A stretch of 64,000 nt of DNA from Ruminococcaceae bacterium YRB3002 (lineage in GTDB: Bacteria > Bacillota > Clostridia > Saccharofermentanales > Saccharofermentanaceae), in NCBI GenBank assembly GCA_900099715.1, contig FMTG01000002.1, positions 124,001-188,000 of the forward strand, given 5' to 3'. Made by a program: the position numbers and the translations under genes. The notes beneath the pieces are model-generated. The model did no database searches. It was given only the letters and a program-made list of their open reading frames with translations, and was not told the DNA's origin. Below are positions 25,187 to 34,402 of this stretch, piece after piece; the first letter of the stretch is position 1; every line of letters starts with the position of its first letter.

Positions 25187-25561
25187 ATGTATACTATAGC
25201 GACAAATGCGGCACCTGAGGCGATCGGCCCATATGCACAGGCACAGATGGCACTCGGTTTTATTTTTGTATCAGGTCAGATACCGATAGATCCGTCTACG
25301 GGAACGATCCTTGCAGAGACTATAATCGAACAGACGAGACAGGTTTGTAAGAACATTCAGGTGATCCTTCAGGCTGCAGGGTCTGATATGACAAAGGTCG
25401 TAAAGACTACATGTTATCTTGCCGATATGGAAGACTTTAATTCTTTCAATGCCATATACAGCGAGTATTTTACGAACAAACCTGCAAGATCCTGTGTGGC
25501 TGTTAAGGCTCTTCCCAAGGGCGCTCTTGTTGAGATAGAAGTCATTGCCGAGAAGAATTGA
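25187..25561 (+). CDS. ridA: RidA/YjgF-family enamine/imine deaminase
   Basis: 124 residues, full-length family member. Diagnostic segments are APEAIGPYAQAQM, FVSGQIPIDPSTG, QTRQVCKNIQVILQAAGSDMTKVVKTTCYL and the C-terminal ARSCVAVKALPKGALVEIEVIA, which holds the active-site Arg (PARSCV). RidA releases ammonia from reactive 2-aminoacrylate and protects PLP enzymes. GGAGGGACAAC precedes the ATG. Confidence 0.95.
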   Translation: MYTIATNAAPEAIGPYAQAQMALGFIFVSGQIPIDPSTGTILAETIIEQTRQVCKNIQVILQAAGSDMTKVVKTTCYLADMEDFNSFNAIYSEYFTNKPARSCVAVKALPKGALVEIEVIAEKN

Positions 25562-25573
25562 GGATTATTGGAA

Positions 25574-25924
25574 ATGAGAAAGATAATATCAGTAATTCTG
25601 ATAATTACGGTTATATTTTCCATGGCATTAACCGGTACAGGCTGCGGAAGCAAGGCGGATTATGGTGCGCCTCTGGAGATGTACAGCGCATGGAAAGAGG
25701 GGGAAGATGTTACCGGAAAGACAGTTAATGTCATTGCAAACAGAGATTATTTCATGGGTGATATATTCTCATCTGTAACTCCTGATGTACAGTGGATGCT
25801 CCATATCAATGTTGAGGGTGATGGCGCACAGGATATCAGGGACGGAGATGAGGTAACCGTAAAGATCACAAAGATCGATGAACTGATCTCAAACGTTGTG
25901 TTCACCGGGACGTTGGTTGAATAA
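25574..25924 (+). CDS. Small lipoprotein, OB-like domain
   Basis: 116 residues. Signal peptide with lipobox TGTGC (Cys about residue 23), then a beta-rich segment (VTGKTVNVIANRDYF ... VQWMLHINVEGD ... GDEVTVKITKIDELISNVVFTGTLVE) with the look of an OB-fold tRNA_anti-like domain found in exported proteins. The ATG at 25574 is preferred to an in-frame TTG six bases upstream. Its stop overlaps the ABC-F start (TAATG). Confidence 0.65.
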   Translation: MRKIISVILIITVIFSMALTGTGCGSKADYGAPLEMYSAWKEGEDVTGKTVNVIANRDYFMGDIFSSVTPDVQWMLHINVEGDGAQDIRDGDEVTVKITKIDELISNVVFTGTLVE

Positions 25925-27819
25925 TGCCACTAATAACTGTTGATAACATTTCCATGAGCTTTGGTGACCGTCAGATACTTGACGGTGTGTCTTTCCGCGT
26001 TGAGGAAGGGGACAGGATAGCATTTGTCGGTGACAACGGGACAGGCAAATCGACGCTCTTTAAGATAATAAGCGGCAGGTATGAACCGACAGGCGGTCAG
26101 ATAATCATGCACGGCAATACTATCGCGGGATTTCTGTCTCAGAATATGGATGAACAGGATCTGTCTTCATCATCGCTCAAGCCCCGCAAGATGCAGGAAC
26201 TTGAGGCAGATATCGCACTGATGGAATCGGATATTGCCAAGGCAGATGATCCGGAACGGCACGAGCTTATGGCTTCCTATGCAGACCTTATTGCAGAATA
26301 TGAAGCTATGGGAGGTTACGATTATGAACACCGTCTCAACGATGCTCTTGGCGGACTTGGTATTACCGGTGTTAATTCAAGAACTGATCTTATGACTTTG
26401 TCCGGCGGCGAGAAAATGAGAGTCTGTCTCGCAAGGCTTATTGTTGAACATCCTGACGTCATTCTTCTCGATGAGCCTACGAACCATCTTGATTTCGAGG
26501 CGGTCGAGTGGCTTGAACAGTTCCTGAGATCTTATGGCGGTGCGGTATTTGTCATTACGCATGACCGTCATTTTATAGATGCCGTTGCAACACGCGTTAT
26601 CGAACTTGATGGCGGGCGTATTACGCAGTACAAGGGTAATTACACATCCTACAGGGAACAGAAGGCTGAACGGATGAAGACCCTTGAAGCTGAGATCACC
26701 AATCTTGAGGCAGAATTGTCACACCAGCTTGATGTGAAGCAGACTATGCTGTCTCACCGCAATATATCGGGATATCATCAGCGGGAGAAGATGGTTTCCA
26801 AGCTGGAAGATATACTCGAATCAAAACGTGCACTGCGTCCTGCCGAGTTTGCCAAAATGAACTTCAAGGCAGTTCCTGCCGACAGGACAGGAAAGGCGGA
26901 CCGCCTTATACTGCAATGCGACAAAGTGAGTAAGCAGTTCGATGACTGCGACTGCCCTTTGTTTGAAGATGTATCTTTCGAGCTTAAAGCCGATCAGAAA
27001 ATATTCTTTTGCGGTCCCAACGGGTGCGGCAAGACGACGCTTCTTCATATGCTTACCGGTGACGATGTGGGAACATCGGGAACGATCCTTCTGTCTTCTG
27101 GTCTTAAGTGCGGCGTCATGGGTCAGTTCGTGCCTTTTGAAGATGAGACGAGAACATTATACGAAGAACTGATTGCTGACTCTGATATAAGCGTGACTGA
27201 TGCCAGGAGCCTTCTGGCAAGGTTCGGATTCAGGGGAGAGGCGGTATTCAAGCGTATAGATATGCTGTCGGGCGGGGAGCGGTCAAGGCTGTATCTGTGT
27301 AAACTGCTTAATGAGAATCCTGAACTGCTCGTTCTTGACGAACCTACAAACCATCTTGATATCAGTTCAAGGGAGATCCTTGAGGATGCGCTGAGCTTTT
27401 ATGATGGTGCTATTGTCTGTGTAAGCCATGACAGATTTTTTATCGATAAATGTGCGGACAGGATTCTTGGCTTTAAGAAAGGCCGCGCGAAAATATATGA
27501 CAAATACGAATACTATCTCCGTGACTACAGAACCGCAGATGAGGAAGTGACGGAGCCTGCGAATCCAAAGAATTCCAGGGATGCAAAACAGAACAGTGGT
27601 AACCCGGCTCAGCTCCGTAAGGAAATGGCCCGTAAAAGGGAACGGCTGAGACTTCTTGAGAAACTTATAGGAGAACTCGAGGACAGACAAAGCGAATTGG
27701 AAAAGAGCTTTACAGCGGGTGCCGGCGAGGATGAGTATAAAGAATATGGAGACAATGCCGCAAAACTCAAGGAGTATTACGACGAATTCTGGGCTTTGGG
27801 TGAAGAACTCGAAGAATAG
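25924..27819 (+). CDS. ABC-F family ATPase
   Basis: 631 residues with two ABC cassettes and no membrane domain. First Walker A GDNGTGKST (about 37-45), signature LSGGEKMRV, Walker B VILLDEPTNHLDF; second Walker A GPNGCGKTT (about 363-371), signature LSGGERSRL, LLVLDEPTNHLDI. The linker between them carries the basic coiled helix typical of ABC-F, and a C-terminal coiled coil (RKEMARKRERLRLLEKLIGELEDR) follows. ABC-F proteins act on the ribosome in translation control or antibiotic protection. The Uup/YdiF-like C-terminal coil argues for a housekeeping-type role. Confidence 0.93.
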   Translation: MPLITVDNISMSFGDRQILDGVSFRVEEGDRIAFVGDNGTGKSTLFKIISGRYEPTGGQIIMHGNTIAGFLSQNMDEQDLSSSSLKPRKMQELEADIALMESDIAKADDPERHELMASYADLIAEYEAMGGYDYEHRLNDALGGLGITGVNSRTDLMTLSGGEKMRVCLARLIVEHPDVILLDEPTNHLDFEAVEWLEQFLRSYGGAVFVITHDRHFIDAVATRVIELDGGRITQYKGNYTSYREQKAERMKTLEAEITNLEAELSHQLDVKQTMLSHRNISGYHQREKMVSKLEDILESKRALRPAEFAKMNFKAVPADRTGKADRLILQCDKVSKQFDDCDCPLFEDVSFELKADQKIFFCGPNGCGKTTLLHMLTGDDVGTSGTILLSSGLKCGVMGQFVPFEDETRTLYEELIADSDISVTDARSLLARFGFRGEAVFKRIDMLSGGERSRLYLCKLLNENPELLVLDEPTNHLDISSREILEDALSFYDGAIVCVSHDRFFIDKCADRILGFKKGRAKIYDKYEYYLRDYRTADEEVTEPANPKNSRDAKQNSGNPAQLRKEMARKRERLRLLEKLIGELEDRQSELEKSFTAGAGEDEYKEYGDNAAKLKEYYDEFWALGEELEE

Positions 27820-27869
27820 TCACCTGTATGTTATACTGACAATAGAATACGTCGGAAGTGAGGGGTAGT

Positions 27870-28337
27870 ATGAAGACACGTTCTAACATTGCAATAATAG
27901 GGTTCTATCATCTGCATCTTCTGCTGGTACAGGCTGTGTGTATCTGTTGTACATTTGTGGAATTTGCTTTCGCGAGGCCGGCCGGAGAGGCGCGATACTA
28001 TTCTGATGTCCGTGTGAATATGTTTGCCATGCTGATCGGACTTGCTCTGTTTGCAGGAGCATACTATGTTATATGGGAACTGTTTCTGTCTAAAGACTGG
28101 GCAGACCTCAGATCGAATAAAGCGGGTCCGGGCTGGTATGTATGGATGTCAGGCATTTCCCTGGCAACTATGTTTGCTTATATGATAATCTTCCTGATAA
28201 TCCTTGGTCTATGGTATGATCTTCCGGATTTCACACCGCTGAATTCAGGAGATGTATTCCTTATTACGATCGGATATACCGTGCTGATGCCTGTCGCGAG
28301 ACTGGTGTTAGGACGTCTTAAGGCCTCAAAGAAATGA
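27870..28337 (+). CDS. Four-helix membrane protein
   Basis: 155 residues with about four hydrophobic segments (8-30, 50-74, 92-118, 130-148). Start ATG 27870 with GTGAGGGGTAGT upstream. No motif is recognised. The stop overlaps the rhodanese start (ATGA), so the two are coupled. Confidence 0.65.
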   Translation: MKTRSNIAIIGFYHLHLLLVQAVCICCTFVEFAFARPAGEARYYSDVRVNMFAMLIGLALFAGAYYVIWELFLSKDWADLRSNKAGPGWYVWMSGISLATMFAYMIIFLIILGLWYDLPDFTPLNSGDVFLITIGYTVLMPVARLVLGRLKASKK

Positions 28338-28780
28338 GACGTTACTTTGCATGTATAGCTATCTTTGTTTTGTTGTTCGCTATCTGTGTGCCCGGATGTG
28401 GAGAGACAGAAGTGACTGTTGTTGAACAGACACCGGAGACATCTGCTGTTGAGACTGCAGGACCGCCGGTGGGATACAGGCAGATCATGCAGACAGAGGC
28501 ACATGAGATTATGCAGTCAGATGAGGATTACATAATCCTTGATGTGCGCACTCAGTCGGAGTTCGATGAAGTGCATATACCAGGTGCCATATGTATTCCC
28601 AACGAAGAGATAGGAACAGATGAGATTCCGGAATTACCGGATAAAGATCAGATGATACTGGTGTATTGCAGAAGCGGGCGAAGGAGTAAACTGGCGGCCG
28701 AGAAGCTTGTTGCGCTTGGATATACCAATGTGCTTGAATTTGGCGGAATAATCGATTGGATATGGGAGAAGGAACCCTGA
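28334..28780 (+). CDS. Rhodanese-domain lipoprotein
   Basis: 148 residues. Signal peptide with lipobox CVPGC (Cys about residue 22) and a short linker precede a rhodanese domain (50-145): DYIILDVRTQSEFDEVHIPGAICIP, ILVYCRSGRRSKLAAEKLVALGYTNVLEFGGI. The active-site loop CRSGRRS has the catalytic Cys, so a sulfurtransferase acting on the outer face is expected. Coupled to the upstream membrane protein. Confidence 0.88.
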   Translation: MRRYFACIAIFVLLFAICVPGCGETEVTVVEQTPETSAVETAGPPVGYRQIMQTEAHEIMQSDEDYIILDVRTQSEFDEVHIPGAICIPNEEIGTDEIPELPDKDQMILVYCRSGRRSKLAAEKLVALGYTNVLEFGGIIDWIWEKEP

Positions 28781-28796
28781 AATGGAGGCTGTTATC

Positions 28797-30425
28797 ATGT
28801 TAAGACAGAGATTAATAACTACTTTTATGGTTGCCGCAATGATAGTATCCGGTGTTTCTTTAACGGGATGCTCCGGCAACAGCAAGGGGGAGGGTGAGGA
28901 TCAGCCCGGTCAGACAGAGACCACCTCATCTGAAGGCAGCGAAGATCATGGTGAGCAAGGCCCACAGTCGATCGGGACTCTGGAAGATATCAGCACAGAA
29001 GACAGTGCATATGGATATCAGGCAATCGCTCTCGGCGATTATATTTATTTTGCCGTCAGGTCTTATGATGATCAGTACATTTCAGATCCTGCCGTTGACG
29101 GATTGTATATGACTGACAGGAATCTGGGCAATCCTGTCAGGATAGCCAGAGGTAACTGCAGTTTCCTGTGGTATTCAAAAGAGAATACCTGTATAGATAT
29201 GTGCTTCAAAGATGCAACCGGTGATTATTCGATCGCAGGTATCGATCTGGGCGGGAATGAGATAAAAAGACTCGTTAAGGATGCACAGGGCGCAGCATGT
29301 CCGATAACGTCTAATGAGATCATTTACTGCATAAATAACGGTTATCTCTTACAGTTCAATACTTTGGATGATACAGCTGATCCTGAAGTCTTTAAGCCTG
29401 AGACAGGCAATATAATCAGTGCGGAGAGATTTGGAACGGCCATAAAAATGGTAGTGTTCAACTTGAATGAGAAAGTTTACGAACTTTACGACTACAATCC
29501 CGCGACACGTGATCCGAGATATCTGGGAGAGATAGGCTACAATCCCTGTCTCTTTGAGGACAGAACATATTTCTGTCAGCAGACTGAAGGTCAGCCTGAT
29601 CAGGAGGATATCAGGCAATACGAATATGAACTGGTCTATGTTATCGATGACAGCAATAAGGTAAACGGTACAGGCGTAACAGGCAGATTCTGCCAGGGCA
29701 TTGTAAAAGCTGATCATTATCTTTTCTATTCGAAATATGAAGGAGAGGGATCTGACCTTTATGCAAGACCCTATTGCTTCGATATAGATTCAGGTAAAGA
29801 GTATTCTATTGTAAGAAGTGACTTTGACGGATACAGTGTCTTCGTAAAGGATATTGCATCAGGATATATGTTCTATGATTGCTACCCGATGGGTGAGGCG
29901 GCTGATGAGGTGCCTGAGAAGCCTGTAGTATGTAAATGTATAAAGCTTACTGATAACAGTCCTGCAATAGATCTGAATTCACTTGCCGGGGCTGCGCCTG
30001 ATTCCGAAGGTGTCAAGGCTGATGATATCTATATTCAGATGACAGAAGAAGAACGCGAAGCAGCACGCAGGGAACGCGAAGAAGAAGCACTGCGCAATGA
30101 GACATATGGTCCGGGTGAGAGTACTCTCCGTCTCAGGGCAGACAATCATTCTTCATGCTATAAGCTGGTAAGAATGGACGGTACTGTTGAATTCCAGATC
30201 CTTCTGGAACCCGGTGACTCCGTCAGTAAATCGTTCCCGTGCGGCAGATATATTCTCAAGATCGCTTCGGGTGATACATGGATATCTGACGAAGAGGCAT
30301 TCGGCCCTGACGGTGATTACGATACCACAGATGTATTCAATTTCCAGGAGAATGAGACGTACATTATCTCGGTCGGTACAAGGGGCGATTTCAGAGGAGA
30401 CAGCCAGTCCGGATTTACGGGATGA
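28797..30425 (+). CDS. Large lipoprotein with DUF5050-like repeats
   Basis: 542 residues. Lipobox LTGC near residue 22, Ser/Glu/Gln-rich linker, then repeating strands (GDYIYFAVRSYDD, GLYMTDRNLGNPVRIARGN, LLQFNTLDD, HYLFYSKYEGEGSDLYARPYCFDID) that suggest a beta-propeller of the DUF5050 type. An Arg/Glu-rich coil (about 415-440) leads to a C-terminal beta domain. ATG 28797 follows GGAGGCTGTTATC; an in-frame ATG at 28782 overlaps that site. Located before an ABC exporter pair; role unknown. Confidence 0.7.
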   Translation: MLRQRLITTFMVAAMIVSGVSLTGCSGNSKGEGEDQPGQTETTSSEGSEDHGEQGPQSIGTLEDISTEDSAYGYQAIALGDYIYFAVRSYDDQYISDPAVDGLYMTDRNLGNPVRIARGNCSFLWYSKENTCIDMCFKDATGDYSIAGIDLGGNEIKRLVKDAQGAACPITSNEIIYCINNGYLLQFNTLDDTADPEVFKPETGNIISAERFGTAIKMVVFNLNEKVYELYDYNPATRDPRYLGEIGYNPCLFEDRTYFCQQTEGQPDQEDIRQYEYELVYVIDDSNKVNGTGVTGRFCQGIVKADHYLFYSKYEGEGSDLYARPYCFDIDSGKEYSIVRSDFDGYSVFVKDIASGYMFYDCYPMGEAADEVPEKPVVCKCIKLTDNSPAIDLNSLAGAAPDSEGVKADDIYIQMTEEEREAARREREEEALRNETYGPGESTLRLRADNHSSCYKLVRMDGTVEFQILLEPGDSVSKSFPCGRYILKIASGDTWISDEEAFGPDGDYDTTDVFNFQENETYIISVGTRGDFRGDSQSGFTG

Positions 30426-30458
30426 TATACAGGATGATGTTCAGGGGGTAAAGATATT

Positions 30459-31178
30459 TTGGAAGACAAGATGGAATTTGTTATCTCTCACCTGGCCAAG
30501 AGCTACGGAAAACACCAGGTGCTGACAGATGTGGATTATGCTTTCGAGGAGGGCAAGATATATGGTCTGCTCGGGCGTAACGGTTCAGGTAAGACTACTT
30601 TGTTCAACTGTCTCAACAGTGATACGGATGTTAATGCCGGCAGTTTTTTCTTCAGAAAAAACGGTAAGAATGAGCCCGTCGAGGCTGACGATATCGGTTA
30701 TGTTTTGTCAACACCTACTGTGCCTGACTTTATGACCGGGCGGGAATTCCTGAAGTTCTTTATCGACATCCATTCTGATGTTATCAAGGACCCTAAAACT
30801 CTTGATGAGTACCTTGATTATATGATGATCCCGAAGGATACAAGAGACCGCCTGATGAAGGACTATTCACACGGCACTAAGAATAAGATGCAGATGCTTA
30901 TCAATATAATAGCCAGTCCGCGCCTTATGCTTCTCGATGAACCACTGACATCGCTGGACGTTGTCGTCGCAGAGGAGATGAAGGATATACTGAGGACTCA
31001 GAAGGAGGGACGCGTGCTGATCTTCTCCACCCATCTTCTTGATATCGCATTGGATCTGTGTGATGAGATCGTACTGTTGAATCATGGCCGTCTGGAGCCG
31101 GTTGATAAGGCCAACCTTGACGATGATGACTTTAAGATAAAGATAATCGAGGCTTTGAGAGATGCGACAGACGCTTAA
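30459..31178 (+). CDS. ABC transporter ATPase
   Basis: 239 residues. Walker A GRNGSGKTT (about 38-46), Walker B LMLLDEPLTSLD, H-loop FSTHLLD. The signature is degenerate, YSHGTKNKMQ in place of LSGGQ, as seen in several ABC-2/BcrA-like exporters. TTG 30459 with GGGGGT upstream is used; an ATG four codons later is possible. It overlaps the permease gene by 17 bases, so the two form one exporter. Confidence 0.88.
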   Translation: MEDKMEFVISHLAKSYGKHQVLTDVDYAFEEGKIYGLLGRNGSGKTTLFNCLNSDTDVNAGSFFFRKNGKNEPVEADDIGYVLSTPTVPDFMTGREFLKFFIDIHSDVIKDPKTLDEYLDYMMIPKDTRDRLMKDYSHGTKNKMQMLINIIASPRLMLLDEPLTSLDVVVAEEMKDILRTQKEGRVLIFSTHLLDIALDLCDEIVLLNHGRLEPVDKANLDDDDFKIKIIEALRDATDA

Positions 31179-32799
31179 AACACTTAAGATCATCCTCAGT
31201 CTTCGTAATACGATCAATGTCAATGGCATATTGTATGGTATCAGACATATACCGATAATCGGCAAATACATAAGTGACAGGATCTATGGCATCAGAGTGC
31301 TCAAGATCCTGGCAATGATAGTATCGGTTAATACCGAGATCATAAAGGCCTCATTCGGGAAAGTCATGCTGTTCGGTTTTCTGTTCCTGGCATCAGGCGC
31401 CTTGAGTTCTCTCAACGGTTATTCACAGAGTACGATCTTCATGTACGGATTCGTTCTTGCTTCAATAGTGGCGATGTTCCTGTACAATCTTTTCCATACC
31501 ACGACTGAGACAGAATACGGTGTTTTCCTTCTTGGTATGGATGCGAAGAAATACGTTAAGGCATTGTTCCTCTTTGATTCTGCTTCAACGTTTCTGGGTT
31601 ATGCCATACTTGGAATACCGGCTGCGCTCATATCAGGCGTTCCCTGGTATTGTGCATCGCTGATACCTTTTGCCGGGGTCGGTGCAAAAGCTATTACTCT
31701 GGGACTTCAGATGACCATTTATTCAGCGAGAGTCTCATCCGGAGGCAAGTATACCCGTAAAGGAAAGCCTGTATCCATCATAGGCAACCCGACTCTCAGC
31801 GTACTTGCGGTAATTGCCATTCCCGCGGTTGGATTTATCGCCGGCCCGATGGTAGTGCTTGATAACCTGTTTGTTGTTCCTGCGCTTCTTACAGTATTGT
31901 TGTCAGTGATCGTTTTCCCGGCGTATATTCTGATCAGGCGTTTCCCGTATGGCATGTACAGGTCGGCACTGTTTGCAGAACGCTCCAAGAGGGAGGTCGT
32001 GAAGAAAGAGGCCAGACAGAGCATCAAAAAGACCTCCTCTGCACAGATTACGGACACAGCAGGTGTCAGCTCAAATGCCAGCGGTTTCAGGTACTTAAAC
32101 GAGTTGTTTGTAATGAGACACAGAAAGCTTCTCTGGGGTTCTCTCATAAAGATAGTTATCGGCATTGCCGCTGTAATAGCGGTCATGTCTATATTCCTAT
32201 ATGTTGAGCTGAAGAGATTTGATGAAGATCCATTCGATTCTCTGATCAGGAGTGTTTTTACCGCGCATCTGAGCGGATTCCCTTTTGTTCTGTATTTTAT
32301 CAACAGAGGGGCACAGATATCACAGACGATGTTTGCTAACTGCGATTCCTCGCTTCTTATGTTCGGATTCTATAAGACTCCTAAGTCGATCCTTACAATG
32401 TTCAGACTGAGGATAAGGTCAATGATCAAGCTGAACTTCCTGCCGGCATTCATGATCGCGGTTTACAGTGTTGTGGTCATTGCTGTGACGGGCGGTGAAG
32501 AGTACAGATTCCAGTATCTGTTTACATTCCTGTCTATTATACTGCTGATGATGTTCTTCTCGGTCCATCATCTGGCTGTGTACTATCTGCTGCAGCCATA
32601 TACCAGTGAGTTCAAGATCAAATCCAAGGGGTATCAGATCGTATCGTTTGTTGTATATTTCGTTTGCTGGATGCTGTTCAATAATAATGTGTCCGCGATC
32701 ATTTTCGCGCCGGCAGCGGCAGCATTTACAATAATATACATAGTGACCGCGTGCTTGCTCGTGTATAAGTTCGCACCTAAGACATTCAGGATCAAATAA
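31162..32799 (+). CDS. ABC exporter permease
   Basis: 545 residues with about ten to twelve membrane segments in two halves separated by a basic, Ser/Lys-rich cytosolic loop (about 275-310). No substrate-binding motif. Starts inside the ATPase gene, so translational coupling is likely. Probable partner of the preceding ATPase; substrate unknown. Confidence 0.78.
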   Translation: MRQTLKTLKIILSLRNTINVNGILYGIRHIPIIGKYISDRIYGIRVLKILAMIVSVNTEIIKASFGKVMLFGFLFLASGALSSLNGYSQSTIFMYGFVLASIVAMFLYNLFHTTTETEYGVFLLGMDAKKYVKALFLFDSASTFLGYAILGIPAALISGVPWYCASLIPFAGVGAKAITLGLQMTIYSARVSSGGKYTRKGKPVSIIGNPTLSVLAVIAIPAVGFIAGPMVVLDNLFVVPALLTVLLSVIVFPAYILIRRFPYGMYRSALFAERSKREVVKKEARQSIKKTSSAQITDTAGVSSNASGFRYLNELFVMRHRKLLWGSLIKIVIGIAAVIAVMSIFLYVELKRFDEDPFDSLIRSVFTAHLSGFPFVLYFINRGAQISQTMFANCDSSLLMFGFYKTPKSILTMFRLRIRSMIKLNFLPAFMIAVYSVVVIAVTGGEEYRFQYLFTFLSIILLMMFFSVHHLAVYYLLQPYTSEFKIKSKGYQIVSFVVYFVCWMLFNNNVSAIIFAPAAAAFTIIYIVTACLLVYKFAPKTFRIK

Positions 32800-32809
32800 G
32801 GAGGACTTC

Positions 32810-33253
32810 ATGGATTACAGACAGTTTGGAAGCACGTATTACATAAGGATAGACAGGGGTGAGGAGATCATCAGCACCATTCTTGATGTATGCCGCCGCG
32901 AAAATATCGTGTCCGCAATATTCAGCGGTATCGGCGGATGCGGCAGCGCGGAGATACAGACTTTTATACCTGACAGGGGAGAGTTTGAGACGGAAGAGAT
33001 ACACGGTATGCTTGAGCTGGTGTCGATGAACGGCAGTATTGTCTGTGGAGAAAACAGAGAGTTGCTTCACCACACTCATGCGGTATTTGCGTATAAAGAG
33101 AATGGTGAGCATAAAGTTGCAGGAGGACATATCAAGTCAGCAACTGTTCTCTACACAGGCGAGATAGAACTGAGACCTGTCACAGGCGGTGTCATCGGAA
33201 AGAAGTATGATCCTGAGACCGGTACCGGATTCTGGGACTTTGATGATAAATGA
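32810..33253 (+). CDS. PPC (DUF296) domain protein
   Basis: 147 residues covering a single PPC domain: FGSTYYIRIDRGEEIISTILDVC, SAIFSGIGGCGSAEI, HGMLELVSMNGSIV, and the metal-site segment LLHHTHAVFAYKENGEHKVAGGHI with its conserved His residues. PPC domains form trimers and in bacteria occur as small stand-alone proteins, sometimes called DNA-binding because of plant AT-hook relatives; the true role is unknown. AAGGAGGACTTC precedes the ATG, 10 bases after the permease stop. Confidence 0.9.
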   Translation: MDYRQFGSTYYIRIDRGEEIISTILDVCRRENIVSAIFSGIGGCGSAEIQTFIPDRGEFETEEIHGMLELVSMNGSIVCGENRELLHHTHAVFAYKENGEHKVAGGHIKSATVLYTGEIELRPVTGGVIGKKYDPETGTGFWDFDDK

Positions 33254-33387
33254 TATTCATTTATTGTTAATACTTAGTTCATGATTATATAATCGGGTTG
33301 TGTTAACATAAAATGATTCAGAAAAGAATCGCAAAAAAGTGCAGACAGTATACTTACTGATATGTGATTATGAAAGGAGATTTTACT

Positions 33388-33669
33388 ATGGAAAATCAGA
33401 ACATGGACGAGATATTTAAGGCTATGTTTGGTGCAGCTGAGGCTGAGCTCGATCTTGATCAGCTTGACGATGTTTCCGGTGGCGTTATCACTCAGAAGGG
33501 TGAGAAGATGCTCAGAGACGGACTGAAGCTTGCAAAGGTTACAGGTGTTTCCAAGAAGAAGGTTCTGGAGCTCCTGCCTGAATATTATAATATGCTTCAC
33601 AGTCAGTTCCCCAATACTACTTTGAAGGAAGTAGAGACATGGATCAATAAGAACTGGGACAAGATCTGA
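33388..33669 (+). CDS. Double-glycine-leader peptide, 93 residues
   Basis: Residues 1-37 end in LDLDQLDDVSGGV, a strong double-glycine leader (hydrophobic residues at -12, -7 and -4, GG at -2/-1), longer than usual. The remaining 56 residues are a helical, basic segment (KGEKMLRDGLKLAKVTGVSKKKVLELLPEYY) without Cys, resembling a bacteriocin-like or Nif11-like product. AAGGAG precedes the ATG, with its own promoter region (TATAAT about 33286) and terminator. No processing transporter is adjacent. Confidence 0.75.
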   Translation: MENQNMDEIFKAMFGAAEAELDLDQLDDVSGGVITQKGEKMLRDGLKLAKVTGVSKKKVLELLPEYYNMLHSQFPNTTLKEVETWINKNWDKI

Positions 33670-33695
33670 GCATATTGCAAAAGGTTAGTTCCGGT

Positions 33696-33726
33696 CCCCT
33701 GCGGTATCATCCGCAGGGGATCTTTT
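33696..33726 (+). terminator. Rho-independent terminator
   Basis: CCCCTGCGG (33696-33704) and CCGCAGGGG (33711-33719) form a perfect stem, followed by ATCTTTTT. Confidence 0.92.
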
Positions 33727-33803
33727 TAATATATGGATTTTCTTTATCATTTATGATATCTTGACTTTTGTGCACAAGAACAATGAACATGGAGGGTATG
33801 ATA

Positions 33804-34211
33804 ATGATCAAGACAATCAAGAAATTTGCAGTAGTTACCGTATGCCTGTTTGCACTTGTTGCTTTTGCTGGCTGTGCTGAAGAAAGCAAGGTTGATGAGA
33901 GTGCAGATACGGCGGATATCACGGCGGAGTGGACCTTCGATCATGCTGTAAGCGGTGGTGAGGATGTTCCCCGTTACAGTAATACCAGTGATAAGGACCT
34001 GCCTCATTTCTCTACGGATGGAGAGACATTTACGTTCAATATAGTTCCTGATAAAACATATACCGGCAGGATCGAAGATAACGGTGACGGAACATATACG
34101 CTCATCAATCCCAACAATGAGGATAAAACGATATCAGCCAAGATTACCGGAAACTCACTGACAATAACGATCAACGAAGAGAATTCCGTTACTTTTGTTG
34201 TGAAGGAATAA
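33804..34211 (+). CDS. Small lipoprotein, paralogue of 41597
   Basis: 135 residues. Start ATG 33804 is seven bases after GGAGGG; earlier in-frame ATGs overlap it. Lipobox FAGC, acidic linker, then ITAEWTFDHA, GETFTFNI, GRIEDNGDGTYTLINPNN and ISAKITGNSLTITINEENSVTFVVKE. The same order (ITSSWDF, DGESCVLNY, GKLSVQPDGGYVISF, VARVTGNELTITY) occurs in the lipoprotein at 41597. The strands suggest a lipocalin-like beta barrel. Function unknown. Confidence 0.7.
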   Translation: MIKTIKKFAVVTVCLFALVAFAGCAEESKVDESADTADITAEWTFDHAVSGGEDVPRYSNTSDKDLPHFSTDGETFTFNIVPDKTYTGRIEDNGDGTYTLINPNNEDKTISAKITGNSLTITINEENSVTFVVKE

Positions 34212-34248
34212 CAGATCTGATTTTTGATCAAGAGCAAACTGATAATGT

Positions 34249-34295
34249 CCCGGTCTGCGCCGTCAGTCATATGACGGATCGCAGCGGGGCATTTT
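34249..34295 (+). terminator. Probable terminator
   Basis: TCTGCG and CGTCA pair with TGACG and CGCAG across GTCATA with one internal bulge, followed by ATTTTT at 34291. Confidence 0.65.
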
Positions 34296-34323
34296 TATGT
34301 CATATATTTCTGAACAAACATTG

Positions 34324-34384
34324 TTGACATACCGGAAAAAATGGAATAATATAAACGCGTTTACATAAATGCGTTTATATTATT
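34324..34384 (+). promoter_or_regulatory. Flavodoxin-operon promoter with tandem TetR-type operators
   Basis: TTGACA (34324-34329), 17-base spacer, TAATAT (34347-34352). Downstream lie two 12-mers in tandem, TAAACGCGTTTA (34352-34363, perfect palindrome) and TAAATGCGTTTA (34366-34377), inside a larger inverted repeat AATAATATAAACGC / GCGTTTATATTATT (34345-34384). The third gene of this operon encodes a TetR regulator, the likely ligand. Confidence 0.8.
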
Positions 34385-34402
34385 TGAGGAGACATCGCGA
34401 AA

